Origin: Desulfosudis oleivorans
Lineage (GTDB): Bacteria > Desulfobacterota > Desulfobacteria > Desulfobacterales > SURF-7
Reading direction: 5' to 3'
Length of the DNA: 64,000 nucleotides
Assembly: GCA_020723325.1 (NCBI GenBank)
Contig: DYJD01000004.1
Span: 62,001-126,000, forward strand
The position numbers and the translations under genes are program-made. Each line of letters opens with the position of its first letter. Position 1 is the first letter of the stretch. Under the pieces are notes generated by a model. That model ran no database searches. It was not told the origin of the DNA and saw nothing but the letters and a program-made list of their open reading frames with translations. This document shows positions 33,900 to 44,143 of the stretch, piece after piece.

Positions 33900-36800
33900 A
33901 TGGAAAAAATCATTCGTTTTGTTCTCCAGAGCCGGCTCCTGATGAGTGTCTTCGGCGTTCTGGTGCTGGCCGCAGGCTGGTTCAGCTATAAACGATTACC
34001 GGTCGACGCCTTTCCGGATGTCACCCCGGCCCTAGTTCAGGTATTCACCGAAACAGAAGGTCTTGCCCCCGAGGAGGTGGAAAAATACATCACCTGCCCG
34101 GTAGAGACGGCCATGAACGGGCTGCCCAGCCTCAAGGAAATCCGTTCGATTTCCAATTTCGGGTTGTCGGTCATCAACATCTATTTTGAAGACGGCACGG
34201 ACATCTATTTTGCCCGTCAACTAGTGGGCGAGCGGTTGCAGATGGCCCGGGAACAGATCCCCGAGGGATTCGGCAAGCCGGAAATGGGACCGATTGCCAC
34301 TGGGTTGGGGCAGATCTTATTTTTTGTTGTTGAAGATGAAACCGGCCAGCTCAGCCCCGAAGAGGTGCGTGAAATCCAGGACTGGTTGGTCAAGTTTAAC
34401 CTGCAGACCGTCCCCGGCGTTACGGAAGTGCTTTCCCTGGGAGGCGAGGTCAAACAGTTTCAGGTGCGCGTGCGGCCTGCGGATCTCCTTCGTTACGATT
34501 TGACCATCGGGGAGATCGTCGAAACCGTGAAGGCTAATAACAGCAACGTCGGCGCCCAATTCCTAGTCAAAAACGCCGAGGAGTACATTGTTCGCTCCGT
34601 GGGCCTTGCCGAAAAGATTCCGGACCTTGAGCGTATCGTGCTCAAGGTTCAGGACGGCACGCCGGTGCATCTTGATCAAGTGGCCGAGGTTGCCATTGGC
34701 GGCGAGATCCGCAGGGGGCTCGCCACCATGAATGGCGCCGGGGAAGTTGTGGTCGGAATGGTGCTCAAATTGATCGGCACCAATACCTCGACAGTGATCG
34801 CGGCGGTCAAGGCCAAACTCGATGAGATCAATACGATGCTTCCCAAAGGGGTGAAGGTGGTCCCCTATTATGATCAGGCAACGCTGGTCGCCAGGTGCGT
34901 CAAGACGGTGACCGATTCCCTGGTGTTGGGCATCATCCTGGTTGTGGGGATCCTGTTGATCTTCATGGGCGGCCTGCGGGCGAGCGCGGTGGTGGCTCTT
35001 TCGATTCCATTTTCAGTTTTTTTCGCCTTTATCCTGATGAAGATCTTCAACATCAGCGCCAATCTGATGTCTCTGGGAGGATTAGCCATTGCCATTGGCA
35101 TGATGGTCGATGCCACTGTCGTTATGGTGGAAAATATTGATCGCATGCTGCGGGAGTCGGAGCCCGAGGAGTCACGGATGGAGATTGTGGCCCGTGCCTG
35201 TGTTGAGGTGGGCAGGCCGATCGTCTTTGCCATCGCCATTATCATCATCGTCTTTCTGCCGCTCTTTACCTTGCAAGGTGTCGAAGGCAAGACCTTCAAG
35301 CCTTTGGCCCACACGGTGGCCATGGCCATGTCGGGGTCGCTCCTCTACGCATTGCTCTTGGCGCCTGTGGCATCCCATCTGCTGATGCGAAGGCCCAAGT
35401 CCCTGTCCCACGGAAACGCAGGTCACAAGGAGGCCTGGATCGTGCGCGGATTGCTGTTTCTCTACCGGCCGGCAGTGGGCTGGTTCGTTCGTCATCGTTT
35501 CCAGGCTGTGGGCATGGCGGCGCTGATGATGGCCGTGGGGGCGTTTCTGCTGCCGCGCCTAGGTTCTGAATTCGTACCGCGCCTTGATGAAGGAGATCTA
35601 CTGATCCGCGCAACCATGGCCCCGTCGATCTCCATGGAGGAATCGCGTAACACCATTTTGCGGTTTGAAAAAAGGCTTAAGGCCCGGTTTCCGGAAGTGA
35701 CCCGGATCGTTAGTCGTGTGGGCCGGGGCGAGGTCGGCGCACATGCCGATCCGGTAAATAGCGCGGAGGCATTTGTCGCCCTGAAACCCCAGGATCAATG
35801 GACAAGCGCCAAAACCCCCGATGAACTATATGCTAAGATCAGCAAGAGCTTTGAAGACTTTCCCGGGGCCCAGTTTAACGTGACCCAGCCTATTGCGGCT
35901 GCGGTCGACGAACTCATTACCGGCACAAAGGCCGAGTTGGCGATCAAGATCTTCGGCTCCGATATGGATGTCCTGAAAGAGAAGTCTGCTGAAATTGAGG
36001 CGGTGATCCGCAGGATACCCGGAGCCGCCGATGTACAGAAGGACCAAGTCACCGGCACGCCGCAACTGCGCATCCGCATTGACCGGCAGGCCATCGCCCG
36101 TTACGGCATCAATGTAGAGGATGTGCAGAACGTCATCCGCACCGCCGTCGGCGGCGAGACCGCCGGCCAGATTTTTGAAGGGATACGCCGTTTCGATATC
36201 TTTGTGCGATTCACACCGACAGCACGCGATGATGCCGAGGCGATCCGGCACATCCTGGTCGTCGCTCCAGGCGGCGCCAAGTTGCCCCTGGATCAGCTCG
36301 CCTCCATCGAGGAAATTGTCGGCCCGCGACAGATCACCCGTGAGAACAACCAGCGTTTCATCACCGTTCAGTGCAACGTGCGGGGGCGTGACATAGGCTC
36401 CTTTGTTTTGGACGGTCAGAGGGCCGTCGCCGAAAAAGTGAAGCTGCCGCCGGGCTACCTGGTTAATTGGGGCGGGCAATTCCAGCTTCAGCAGGAGGCC
36501 AACAGACGCCTATCCCTGATTGTGCCCGTTACTTTACTGATCGTCCTGCTTTTATTGTTTATGAATTTCAAATCGCTCAAGAACATCTTTCTGATATTGC
36601 TCAACATCCCCCTGGCGTTGGTCGGCGGGGTGGTCGGATTATGGCTCACGGGACAAAACCTCTCAGTTCCCTCGTCCGTGGGATTTATTGCCCTGTTCGG
36701 CATCGCGCTCTTAAACGGCATGGTGCTCGTCACCTATCTCAATCAATTGTTACGTGATGGGGTCCCGGTGGATGAGACATCTGTCCGCGGCGCCTGCCTG

Positions 36801-37004
36801 CGCCTACGGCCGGTCCTCATGACCGCCACCTGCACCGCGCTGGGCCTTATCCCCTTGTTGTTCAGCAGCGGGACAGGCAGTGAGGTGCAGCGTCCTTTGG
36901 CCACAGTAGTAACCGGGGGGCTCATTACATCGACCATCCTGACCCTCCTGGTTATCCCGGCTCTCTATAAATGGTTTTCCATAAAGGTGGAAAAGGAGGT
37001 TTAG
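33900..37004 (+). CDS. heavy-metal RND pump (CusA/CzcA-type), second system
   Basis: 1034 residues. VDAFPDVTPALVQV follows TM1; TM4 reads GGLAIAIGMMVDATVVMVEN with Asp404 and Glu411, again a CusA-like signature. It is clearly divergent from the first pump along its length, so it was not created by the local duplication. It starts 17 nt after the adaptor and is followed 2 nt after its stop by the PII-like gene. It likely exports a different metal or responds to a different level (inference). Confidence 0.9.
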   Translation: MEKIIRFVLQSRLLMSVFGVLVLAAGWFSYKRLPVDAFPDVTPALVQVFTETEGLAPEEVEKYITCPVETAMNGLPSLKEIRSISNFGLSVINIYFEDGTDIYFARQLVGERLQMAREQIPEGFGKPEMGPIATGLGQILFFVVEDETGQLSPEEVREIQDWLVKFNLQTVPGVTEVLSLGGEVKQFQVRVRPADLLRYDLTIGEIVETVKANNSNVGAQFLVKNAEEYIVRSVGLAEKIPDLERIVLKVQDGTPVHLDQVAEVAIGGEIRRGLATMNGAGEVVVGMVLKLIGTNTSTVIAAVKAKLDEINTMLPKGVKVVPYYDQATLVARCVKTVTDSLVLGIILVVGILLIFMGGLRASAVVALSIPFSVFFAFILMKIFNISANLMSLGGLAIAIGMMVDATVVMVENIDRMLRESEPEESRMEIVARACVEVGRPIVFAIAIIIIVFLPLFTLQGVEGKTFKPLAHTVAMAMSGSLLYALLLAPVASHLLMRRPKSLSHGNAGHKEAWIVRGLLFLYRPAVGWFVRHRFQAVGMAALMMAVGAFLLPRLGSEFVPRLDEGDLLIRATMAPSISMEESRNTILRFEKRLKARFPEVTRIVSRVGRGEVGAHADPVNSAEAFVALKPQDQWTSAKTPDELYAKISKSFEDFPGAQFNVTQPIAAAVDELITGTKAELAIKIFGSDMDVLKEKSAEIEAVIRRIPGAADVQKDQVTGTPQLRIRIDRQAIARYGINVEDVQNVIRTAVGGETAGQIFEGIRRFDIFVRFTPTARDDAEAIRHILVVAPGGAKLPLDQLASIEEIVGPRQITRENNQRFITVQCNVRGRDIGSFVLDGQRAVAEKVKLPPGYLVNWGGQFQLQQEANRRLSLIVPVTLLIVLLLLFMNFKSLKNIFLILLNIPLALVGGVVGLWLTGQNLSVPSSVGFIALFGIALLNGMVLVTYLNQLLRDGVPVDETSVRGACLRLRPVLMTATCTALGLIPLLFSSGTGSEVQRPLATVVTGGLITSTILTLLVIPALYKWFSIKVEKEV

Positions 37005-37006
37005 AC

Positions 37007-37336
37007 ATGAAGGAGATCAAGGCCTACATTAAGAAGCACAAATTGGATGAGGTCACCCGTGCCCTGCACAAGATCAAAGGCTTGACCGGTATGAGTGTCA
37101 TTCAAGGTAGCGGATATGGCTTGGGTTGGACCAAAACCAAATCGTCTGAACAGACAAACCTTCATCCGGGGGTCAAGCTCGAGATCATTTGCATGGACGA
37201 CTTGGTTGAGAAGGTTATCGAGACCATAGAAAGGGCTGCCCACACAGGACTCAAGGGCGACGGCAAGATTTACGTGAGCAACATTGAACAGGCGGTAAGG
37301 ATAAGCACCGGCGAGCGAGGGGAAAATGCGGTTTAA
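37007..37336 (+). CDS. PII-like signalling protein of the metal-efflux group (PII-NG type)
   Basis: 109 residues from the ATG at 37007, which has AAGGAGGT 6 nt upstream. The fold pattern is that of PII proteins: KEIKAYIKKHKLDEVTRAL, then GMSVIQGSGYGLGWTKT in the T-loop region, and GDGKIYVSNIEQAVRISTGE for the B/C loops. The uridylylated Tyr context of classic GlnB is absent. PII homologues linked to heavy-metal RND genes are a described group. Its position right after the pump gene suggests it senses a nucleotide or metal and adjusts the pump. Confidence 0.82.
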   Translation: MKEIKAYIKKHKLDEVTRALHKIKGLTGMSVIQGSGYGLGWTKTKSSEQTNLHPGVKLEIICMDDLVEKVIETIERAAHTGLKGDGKIYVSNIEQAVRISTGERGENAV

Positions 37337-37693
37337 AAGATCAAGACAGCGGTGAGAACAGGGTGAATTTATTCTATTCTATTCGAAAAATCACATCTCG
37401 TTAAATAGCCAAGTCAGCATCCTGAACAAACGCTTCCGGATGATGCATCGAAGGGCTCGAAAAAGGACGGAAAGTGCGGAGTAAATTCGAGAATAATTGA
37501 TTTTTCAATAAACCGAAAGTCAGTTCGCTATCAAATTATCGGGAAAAAATATAGAGGCTTCTTTTTTACAAAACATGAATGCTGATAGTGGTTTGTTCTC
37601 GTGCTTTTTTAAGCAAACAAACCTCTGGCAAAATGCTTCTCCAGAGGTTTGTTTGCTGCTATTTACTACACCATGATAGATGCAAAAAAAGAT
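37337..37693. other. 357-nt spacer with a strong hairpin
   Basis: No gene is seen between the PII-like gene and the convergent barrel gene. The only clear structure is a perfect 17-bp hairpin at 37612-37657. The rest is AT-rich with no recognisable repeat. Confidence 0.6.
37612..37657. terminator. 17-bp hairpin between convergent genes
   Basis: AGCAAACAAACCTCTGG (37612-37628) and CCAGAGGTTTGTTTGCT (37641-37657) pair perfectly around a 12-nt loop. A T-run (37605-37610) precedes the stem on the plus strand, but neither side has a U-tract directly after it. It is probably a terminator or mRNA 3' stabiliser for the minus-strand barrel gene. Confidence 0.55.
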
Positions 37694-39079
37694 TTAGAAG
37701 TTGACCTGCAATTTGTGATAAACTTTGCATCCGTCTTGCACATTATTCTTGGGTACGCCCATAACGTCCGCCATGGCGTCACCGGCAAAAAACCAGCCAA
37801 AATTGAAAGCATAGTTCAGGTTGGGGGTGATATCCCAAGAAGCTTTAAAGTCCAATTCCTTTCCATATTCCTCGCCTACCCATGCACGGCCTGTCCTTGG
37901 GCTAAACGCAGTTTCAACCGCCCTAGCCCCACCGAACAAAGCCGAAAACTTCAAATTATCTTTGGGAGCAAAAGATGCACCAAGATACCAGATATGGACA
38001 CCTCCGTAAGCCGGCATCAACCGTGGATCGGCACTACCGATCAATAAGCTGTCGTAAGCACCGTAATAGTTTAGAATAGCCACTCCAGAAGTATCGGTCA
38101 TATATACGAATTTATCCCAGTCTTCACCAAGTCCGCCGTAAGCGAAGTTACCCAGGGTGAATTTACGATCCGGATGGGTTGCGCCTAATCGTCTTATATC
38201 CTGCCCCGAAACATGGCCATAGCCGGTTTCCCAGCCAAACGGACCATGCTGGCCATTCAGCTCAGCTCCAATGGCGAGACCGGCAATTTCCGTGTCATTG
38301 CCCGGAGTGGCGCGTTCGTCTTCATTTCTACCAAACTCATATCCGACCTCGAACAGCACACCAATGGGGCCGAACTTACCATTGAAATAAGGCACGGCGG
38401 CATAATAATTTTGTTCACTCGCCTCGTTGTTATGTTTTCTTACATGGGCGGTCAACAAACCGGTGGAAAAAGATTCAACTTTGTAATTGCCCACTAGGTA
38501 GTAAACATCCGTGTCGGCATCCGACCTTCTGGCCCCATATTCTCTTTCAGCCCCTTTTTGAATAATGCCGATCAAGGCAAGTTTTTTGTCCATAAGCGGC
38601 AATGTGTATTTAATGCGGTTGAAATCGCCTTCAAAATCACCGAAGGGGAGTCCCCAGCCTCCGCCGATCATGCGTCCCACATCAAATACGCCGATGGGTG
38701 AGATATAAGTCATCCAAGCGCGGTTCATAAGGAAAGTTTCGTAGTACCAATAACCCGGAGATGCATACTGGCCAGCAGTAACATCCGATGCTGTCCCAGT
38801 TGAATTAGAGATGGGGTATTCAGTTCCCCACGGGCGATCAAAGGCAGTCCATCGGAAATTCAATTTTAAATTATCCGCTATCGTGATTTTATGGTTCATC
38901 CGCAAACGATGGTCATAGCGTGAATCTGTATCTTTGTTTTGATCATCGAATGCCGGATTTTTATAAGCGAAACCGCGAACCCTGTACTCCCCTTTGTTTT
39001 CTAATTCCAGCGCCATTGCCGGTATGGATAGGGCTGCGACAAGACATAGCGCCAGTACCATTGAAATGTATCTCTTCAT
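37694..39079 (-). CDS. outer-membrane porin-like beta-barrel protein
   Basis: 461 residues. The signal peptide ends at IPAMALE (about residue 24). The rest is alternating amphipathic strands with aromatic girdles (GEYRVRGFAY, NFRWTAFDRP, FNFGWFFAG) and a terminal Phe (LQVNF), as in large outer-membrane porins. GGAGGG lies about 6 nt before the ATG. It is transcribed alone. The substrate is unknown. Confidence 0.78.
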   Translation of the reverse strand: MKRYISMVLALCLVAALSIPAMALELENKGEYRVRGFAYKNPAFDDQNKDTDSRYDHRLRMNHKITIADNLKLNFRWTAFDRPWGTEYPISNSTGTASDVTAGQYASPGYWYYETFLMNRAWMTYISPIGVFDVGRMIGGGWGLPFGDFEGDFNRIKYTLPLMDKKLALIGIIQKGAEREYGARRSDADTDVYYLVGNYKVESFSTGLLTAHVRKHNNEASEQNYYAAVPYFNGKFGPIGVLFEVGYEFGRNEDERATPGNDTEIAGLAIGAELNGQHGPFGWETGYGHVSGQDIRRLGATHPDRKFTLGNFAYGGLGEDWDKFVYMTDTSGVAILNYYGAYDSLLIGSADPRLMPAYGGVHIWYLGASFAPKDNLKFSALFGGARAVETAFSPRTGRAWVGEEYGKELDFKASWDITPNLNYAFNFGWFFAGDAMADVMGVPKNNVQDGCKVYHKLQVNF

Positions 39080-39358
39080 TAGTTCCCTCCAGATTTTATA
39101 TGGTCAGTTGTCGATTGATTGTAAACTTGTGCATGAACCGGACTTCGAGCCCCATTTTCTGAACAGGCATCCCCCCTTTCTTGTGATCGAAGGCCGCCTG
39201 ACCCTCTCAAAAAGCAGAGTTTGCAGCGATTGTTGCGGTCATTATATCGGTTTTGCTATATGTAATGTGGTTATTGAATAAATACTATCGCAATAAATGC
39301 TGCTATATTCTTATATGCGGCATCGATTGTCAAGCGATTTGTGAGTTATTTCCTGTTT

Positions 39359-40918
39359 TTATTTTACCATAGTCATATATTTATATATAATTACAGTACT
39401 TTTCCCATCTTTGATCAGGGAGTTGCGCTCACTCACCACGGCGGCAAGAAGTTCGGCCCCGCCGTCACGGCCCTGTTGGATAAGATAAAAATCGCTAATA
39501 TAACCTGTTATTTTAGTTGAAGCGCCTTTGGAAGACATGCCGATCCCGTCCCATACTAGTCTTTCAAACCAACCGGTTCCATAGCTGCGGAAGCGATCGA
39601 AAAAGCGGCCGGTCAAGGAATCGTTTTTCACTACTAGCAGTTCGTTCTTGGCTGCCTGACCGGCATTGGCCGCAATAATTCGCTGAGGAATATAAGCGCG
39701 ATTGCGGGTATCCTCCCGCAATCCGCTAGTCGAATAATCGATAAAACTTTCGCTGCCGCCGTATTGTTCGTCGCTCTTCCATAATCTCTCACCGGAAGAA
39801 AGAAAGAGCTGCAAATGATCTCCTTTATCCAGGAAGGCTGCGACATCGCGGCCGTCGTTTGCAAGATCCCCAATGGCCAGACCGGCCACCGACACCGGGC
39901 TGGGCAGGTTCAATTTTTTCCCAGGTGAATAGGTTCCATCCTTCCAGCTCATTTCAAAAATTTCCGATTCAAACGGTTCGTCAAAACCTTTTTTCTGTGC
40001 CAGCAACACCACTTTCTTTTGGGATTGGGGTACGATTCGGAAAAACCACGGCAGGTCTTTGGCAGTAATGGTATTGGCCTTACCGTCCCATTCCACCACC
40101 AGGGACTCCATTCTGTCGCCGGCCGGATTCAGGGCGGTGATGAATATTTCCGCCTTGCCGTTGCTGTTGATGTCGGCCATGTCCACGCAGAGGAGCGTCA
40201 ACCCGGAAGGCGCCGGAGTCACGGCCATTTGCGCCAGGTGGTCTTTTCCCATACGAAAGACGTATAGTTCTTTGGTGGTGATGAAGGCAACCTCGGTCTT
40301 GCCGTCGCCATCCGCGTCTCCGGCTGTTATTCCCCTGATCTCCAGGTTGAAGTCCTGGCTTTTCCAGAAGGTGCGCTCACCCTGCTCGGTGGTGGCGGAA
40401 AACAAAGGTTGTGCTTCCGATTTTGGCAAGGCTTCCGAAACTACTGCCGGACGTCCGGCGAGCTTAGCCGCAATTTCCTTAGCCGCGGTCTGGATGGCCG
40501 GAATCAAGGCATCGGCGGATGGGGCCTGTTTTGAAAATACCTGCGCCGGTCCTTGCCCTGCCATGGCCATCACTTTTGCATCCATGCTGATGCTGTCCCC
40601 AAAAACCGTGAGGCTGCCATATAAGACATGATCGACTTTCAACTCCTGTCCGATCCGCCTGGCACCAGAATCATCGTTAACGCCGGTACTATTTTCCGTT
40701 GCATCGGCGGGCAGCCTGACCACAATGACACTCTTATCGGTAGTCAGACGGGAGGCAAACATATCTGCAACCCCTTCCCGCAGGTAGGAGAGATCTTTTT
40801 CCGCGTTAATCTTGAAGGGCAATACCGCGATTCGGATATCGGCTTCCTGGGCTGAAAAGGCCCAAGTGTTCATCAGCAATACCAAGAGCAAACTATGATA
40901 AAAAGATTGTTTCAACAT
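39359..40918 (-). CDS. exported FG-GAP/VCBS-like repeat protein
   Basis: About 519 residues from Met at 40918, which opens a good signal peptide (MLKQSFYHSLLLVLL...AFSAQ). Residues 25-170 resemble a TolB-N/CsgG-like fold (IRIAVLPFKINAEKDLSYL, ASRLTTDKSVIVVRL). The remainder has FG-GAP-type repeats with calcium-loop-like DGDGKTEVAFI, DINSNGKAEIFI and DLANDGRDVAAF, consistent with a beta-propeller. It is probably periplasmic or surface exposed. No partner gene is obvious. Confidence 0.7.
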   Translation of the reverse strand: MLKQSFYHSLLLVLLMNTWAFSAQEADIRIAVLPFKINAEKDLSYLREGVADMFASRLTTDKSVIVVRLPADATENSTGVNDDSGARRIGQELKVDHVLYGSLTVFGDSISMDAKVMAMAGQGPAQVFSKQAPSADALIPAIQTAAKEIAAKLAGRPAVVSEALPKSEAQPLFSATTEQGERTFWKSQDFNLEIRGITAGDADGDGKTEVAFITTKELYVFRMGKDHLAQMAVTPAPSGLTLLCVDMADINSNGKAEIFITALNPAGDRMESLVVEWDGKANTITAKDLPWFFRIVPQSQKKVVLLAQKKGFDEPFESEIFEMSWKDGTYSPGKKLNLPSPVSVAGLAIGDLANDGRDVAAFLDKGDHLQLFLSSGERLWKSDEQYGGSESFIDYSTSGLREDTRNRAYIPQRIIAANAGQAAKNELLVVKNDSLTGRFFDRFRSYGTGWFERLVWDGIGMSSKGASTKITGYISDFYLIQQGRDGGAELLAAVVSERNSLIKDGKSTVIIYKYMTMVK

Positions 40919-41077
40919 GGCAGACTCGATTTGAATGTATGGGTGAATTGCAGTCGGGATTGCTGAACTAACAAATATTAATTTTTTTTTACCACCCGCT
41001 GCGCTGAAGGACACGAAGGGCGCGAAGTTTTCCGGCTGCGCCGGGGGAAAGGCCTTTTCTTCGTGTCCTAATGATCA

Positions 41078-42514
41078 TTAAGGTTCTAGTTTCTTTTTGA
41101 GCAATTGGTTGACGATATCCGGGCTGGCTTTGCCCCGGGTTTCCTTCATCACCTGGCCCACAAAAAAGCCCAGCAATTTTTTCTTGCCGGCGCGGTAAGC
41201 CGCCACCTCGGCCGGGGCCGCGGCCATCACGGCGTCCACCAAATTTTCAATGGCCGTGGTGTCCGTGACCTGCACCAGGCCCTTTTCCTCCACAATGGCT
41301 GCAGCGGTTTTACCTGTGGCAGCCATTTCCTCGAAAACAGTCTTGGCGATTTTACCGCTGATCACGCCCGTATCCATCAATTTCAGCAGTCCGGCCAGGC
41401 TGGCGCTGGTAATAGGGCTTGCGGTTATGCTTTTGTTTTCAGTATTCAGGTGTGCCGTAAGTTCGCCCATGATCCAGTTGGCCACGACTTTGGGTTTGTT
41501 GAATTCCCCAAGGCAGGCTTCAAAATAATCCGCCACTTCCCGGGCGGCTGTCAACACATCGGCATCATAAGCGGACAGGCCGTATTCTCTTTCAAAACGG
41601 GCTTTTTTAGCATCCGGCAGCTCCGGCAGGCTGTTTCTGACCCGGGCAATCCACTCATCGTCTATCACCAGTGGCAAAAGATCCGGGTCCGGGAAATAAC
41701 GGTAATCATGGGCATCTTCCTTGCCACGCATGGAAAAGGTCTGGTTCTTGTCCGGGTTCCACAGCCGGGTTTCCTGAACCACTTCCCCGCCTTCTTCCAA
41801 AATGGCCTGCTGCCGCCGAATTTCGTAATGCAGGGCCTTTTCCACATGTTTGAAGGAATTGAGATTTTTCAGTTCCGTGCGGGTGCCGAAAGGGGTCGTG
41901 CCCCTGGGGCGCAAGGAAACATTGGCATCGCAGCGGAAACTGCCTTCTTCCATGTTGCCGTCGCAAACCCCGATATATCGCAGGATGGAACGCAGCTTTC
42001 GCAGATAGGCCCCGGCTTCCTCCGGCGAACGCATATCCGGCTCACTCACGATCTCCATCAGGGGCACGCCGGTGCGGTTGAAATCCACCAGGCTCACCGG
42101 CCGGCCGGGTTCATGGTTCAATTTGCCGGCATCCTCTTCCATGTGAATGCGGGTGATGCCCACGGTCTTGGCTGTGCCGTTCACCTCGATTTCAATGCGG
42201 CCGCGCTCGGCAATTGGTAATTCATATTGGGAAATCTGATAACCCTTGGGCAGATCAGGATAAAAATAATTTTTCCGGGCAAACCGGCTCTGCCTGGCGA
42301 TACGGCAGTCGACGGCCAGAGCCATCATCAGGGTGAACTCCACCACCTGTTTGTTCAACACCGGCAACACACCGGGCATTCCCAGACAAACCGGACAAAC
42401 ATGGGTGTTGGGCGCTCCGCCGAAGGCGGTTGCGCAACCGCAAAAAATCTTGGTGTTGGTCTTGAGTTGGGCATGCACTTCCAGCCCGATTACCGCTTCA
42501 AAATCCATAACCAT
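41078..42514 (-). CDS. gatB: Asp-tRNA(Asn)/Glu-tRNA(Gln) amidotransferase subunit B
   Basis: 478 residues, the normal GatB length. Signature stretches: [60 protein letters not shown] and the C-terminal YqeY-like domain ending [16 protein letters not shown]. GatB is the kinase/tRNA-binding subunit of GatCAB, which amidates Glu-tRNA(Gln) and/or Asp-tRNA(Asn). gatC and gatA are not in the window, so the genes are split in this genome. Met3 is an alternative start. Confidence 0.97.
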   Translation of the reverse strand: MVMDFEAVIGLEVHAQLKTNTKIFCGCATAFGGAPNTHVCPVCLGMPGVLPVLNKQVVEFTLMMALAVDCRIARQSRFARKNYFYPDLPKGYQISQYELPIAERGRIEIEVNGTAKTVGITRIHMEEDAGKLNHEPGRPVSLVDFNRTGVPLMEIVSEPDMRSPEEAGAYLRKLRSILRYIGVCDGNMEEGSFRCDANVSLRPRGTTPFGTRTELKNLNSFKHVEKALHYEIRRQQAILEEGGEVVQETRLWNPDKNQTFSMRGKEDAHDYRYFPDPDLLPLVIDDEWIARVRNSLPELPDAKKARFEREYGLSAYDADVLTAAREVADYFEACLGEFNKPKVVANWIMGELTAHLNTENKSITASPITSASLAGLLKLMDTGVISGKIAKTVFEEMAATGKTAAAIVEEKGLVQVTDTTAIENLVDAVMAAAPAEVAAYRAGKKKLLGFFVGQVMKETRGKASPDIVNQLLKKKLEP

Positions 42515-42959
42515 GCCTTATGTGTCAAAACGATTCAAACCTGCAAGAGCCCATAAATTGTGCATGGTGAACGATAACCAGGCATTAGTCAAGCGATTTT
42601 AAAACCGTGAAATCATCTTTTCATTTTTCATTGAATATGTTAGCGTTACCTAATTCGCTTTCAGATCACCCTTTTTGAAAGCGTGGCCGTACTGAAACAA
42701 GTACAAAAAAATCCGCAAAACCTTCCCCATTTCAGGATTGACCTAGACGCATGCTGATAAACCGTTTCATGAAAACATTCCCTGCAATATAGCAGCGCTC
42801 GGCATCTGGAGGAAGAAGGCTTTGATACCATTGCTGAAAATTCGGTCCGGAATCGAATCCGGCGGATAAATCAGGGTGCGGAGCCATGCCCCCATGTTAA
42901 TTTTTTTCCTTTTGATACAAATAGATGCGTCTACATTCAGAACCAATTAAGAAGGACTG
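42515..42959. other. 445-nt spacer, possibly with a gene remnant
   Basis: This stretch lies between gatB and the GSCFA gene, which diverge. No promoter is confidently identified. From about 42774 to 42900 one plus-strand frame reads as protein-like sequence (SARHLEEEGFDTIAENSV, then RNRIRRINQGAEP) but follows a stop, has no start codon and matches no family I recognise; it may be a decayed gene. Confidence 0.35.
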
Positions 42960-43919
42960 ATGGCGCGTTCCAAAGTCCACCCTTCGCATTTTTTTGAGCC
43001 CTGGCAGGTCTGGCCCGGATCTTATCGAAACCCGCCGGCGGACGGCCGGTTTCCCTTTACCGGCAAACCGGTTTTTCGGATCTTCCCGGAAACCCCCATT
43101 GCCTCCATGGGCTCCTGTTTTGCCCGGGAGATCCGCAAGGCCCTGCTGGCCAAGGGCTATAATTACATCACTGAAGAAAGCCACCATCCGGCCGCCATCC
43201 ATGCCAGCGCGGCCTGGGAGCGCTTATACAACACCTATTCCATGTTGCAGATTTTTCAATATACCTTCGAAGAATGGCAACCGGAAATCCGTTGGTGGCG
43301 CTGCCCCCAGACCGGCCGGATTCAGGATCCATACCGCCGCATCCTGGTGTATGATGATCTTGAACAGGCGGAGACGGATTTTACCCGTCATAAAACTCAT
43401 TCCCGGCGCGCCCTGACCTCTGCCAAGGTATTGATTCTGACATTGGGCTTGACCGAAATCTGGCAGGACCAATCCGACGGCGCCGTGATCTGCCTGCCTG
43501 CCGGCCCATACCTGGATGAAGGCGGCGACATGCGCCGGTATCGCTTCACGGTTTCCCGCTATTTGCAAAATATGGAAAATCTTGAAAAAATATATGACAT
43601 AATGGCCCGCGTTAACCCGGACTGCCACCTGGTTTTAACGGTCTCCCCCGTGCATCTTTGGGCCACTTTCCGCCAGGATGCCGATGTCATCAGCGCCAGT
43701 TGCAATTCCAAATCAACCCTGCGCGCGGTGGTGGATGAATTTGTCGACCGGCATAAAAATGTGATTTATTTTCCGGCCTTTGAAATGGCCACCATCTATA
43801 TGGCCTTGCTGGGCCAGAGCTATTTTGCCCAGGGCAAGGAAAATTTTCATGTGAACAAACAAACCATCGAATTCATTATGGAACATTTTTTCGCATTTTA
43901 CGGACCAGATAGCTCATGA
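42960..43919 (+). CDS. GSCFA-family protein
   Basis: 319 residues. ASMGSCFAREIRKALLAKGY (about 48-67) contains the family-naming GSCFA motif, followed by the typical NTYSMLQIFQYTFEEW and LTLGLTEIW. GSCFA proteins are SGNH-hydrolase-like and often lie in surface-glycan loci; the substrate is not established. AAGGA lies 5 nt before the ATG. It opens the plus-strand glycan gene group. Confidence 0.88.
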   Translation: MARSKVHPSHFFEPWQVWPGSYRNPPADGRFPFTGKPVFRIFPETPIASMGSCFAREIRKALLAKGYNYITEESHHPAAIHASAAWERLYNTYSMLQIFQYTFEEWQPEIRWWRCPQTGRIQDPYRRILVYDDLEQAETDFTRHKTHSRRALTSAKVLILTLGLTEIWQDQSDGAVICLPAGPYLDEGGDMRRYRFTVSRYLQNMENLEKIYDIMARVNPDCHLVLTVSPVHLWATFRQDADVISASCNSKSTLRAVVDEFVDRHKNVIYFPAFEMATIYMALLGQSYFAQGKENFHVNKQTIEFIMEHFFAFYGPDSS

Positions 43920-43960
43920 AGTCGCAACGCCAGATGAGTTTTATTCAGAGTCTATGTTTG

Positions 43961-44140
43961 GTTAAAATTTCGAAAAACGAATATCGAAATACGAAACAAA
44001 TTCGAATTACCAAAATTCAAAATTCAATAGCATTGACAAACAAGCCGTCCATTGCACCGCTGCCTTTAGTTTTGGTTATTTTGTAATTAAAATTTTGAAT
44101 TTGTTTCGAATTTCGGATTTCGATATTTGAGTTTAGTGTC
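43961..44140. repeat. family C AT-rich inverted repeat C1
   Basis: Runs of ATTCGAAAT-type units: AACGAATATCGAAATACGAA near 43976, and complementary TTCGAATTTCGGATTTCGAT near 44106, facing each other across about 90 nt. It fills the spacer between the GSCFA and acyltransferase genes. The same design is at 45930-46112. Confidence 0.7.
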
Positions 44141-44143
44141 TAT

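Noticed and set aside
22830-37004. The two pump/adaptor pairs as products of the same duplication
   Set aside because: The adaptors and pumps differ throughout in sequence and in domain features (Cys/His-rich N-terminus in only one), unlike the near-identical outer-membrane factors.
41105-42220. A 371-codon frame antisense to gatB
   Set aside because: gatB is unmistakable on the other strand; this is its shadow.
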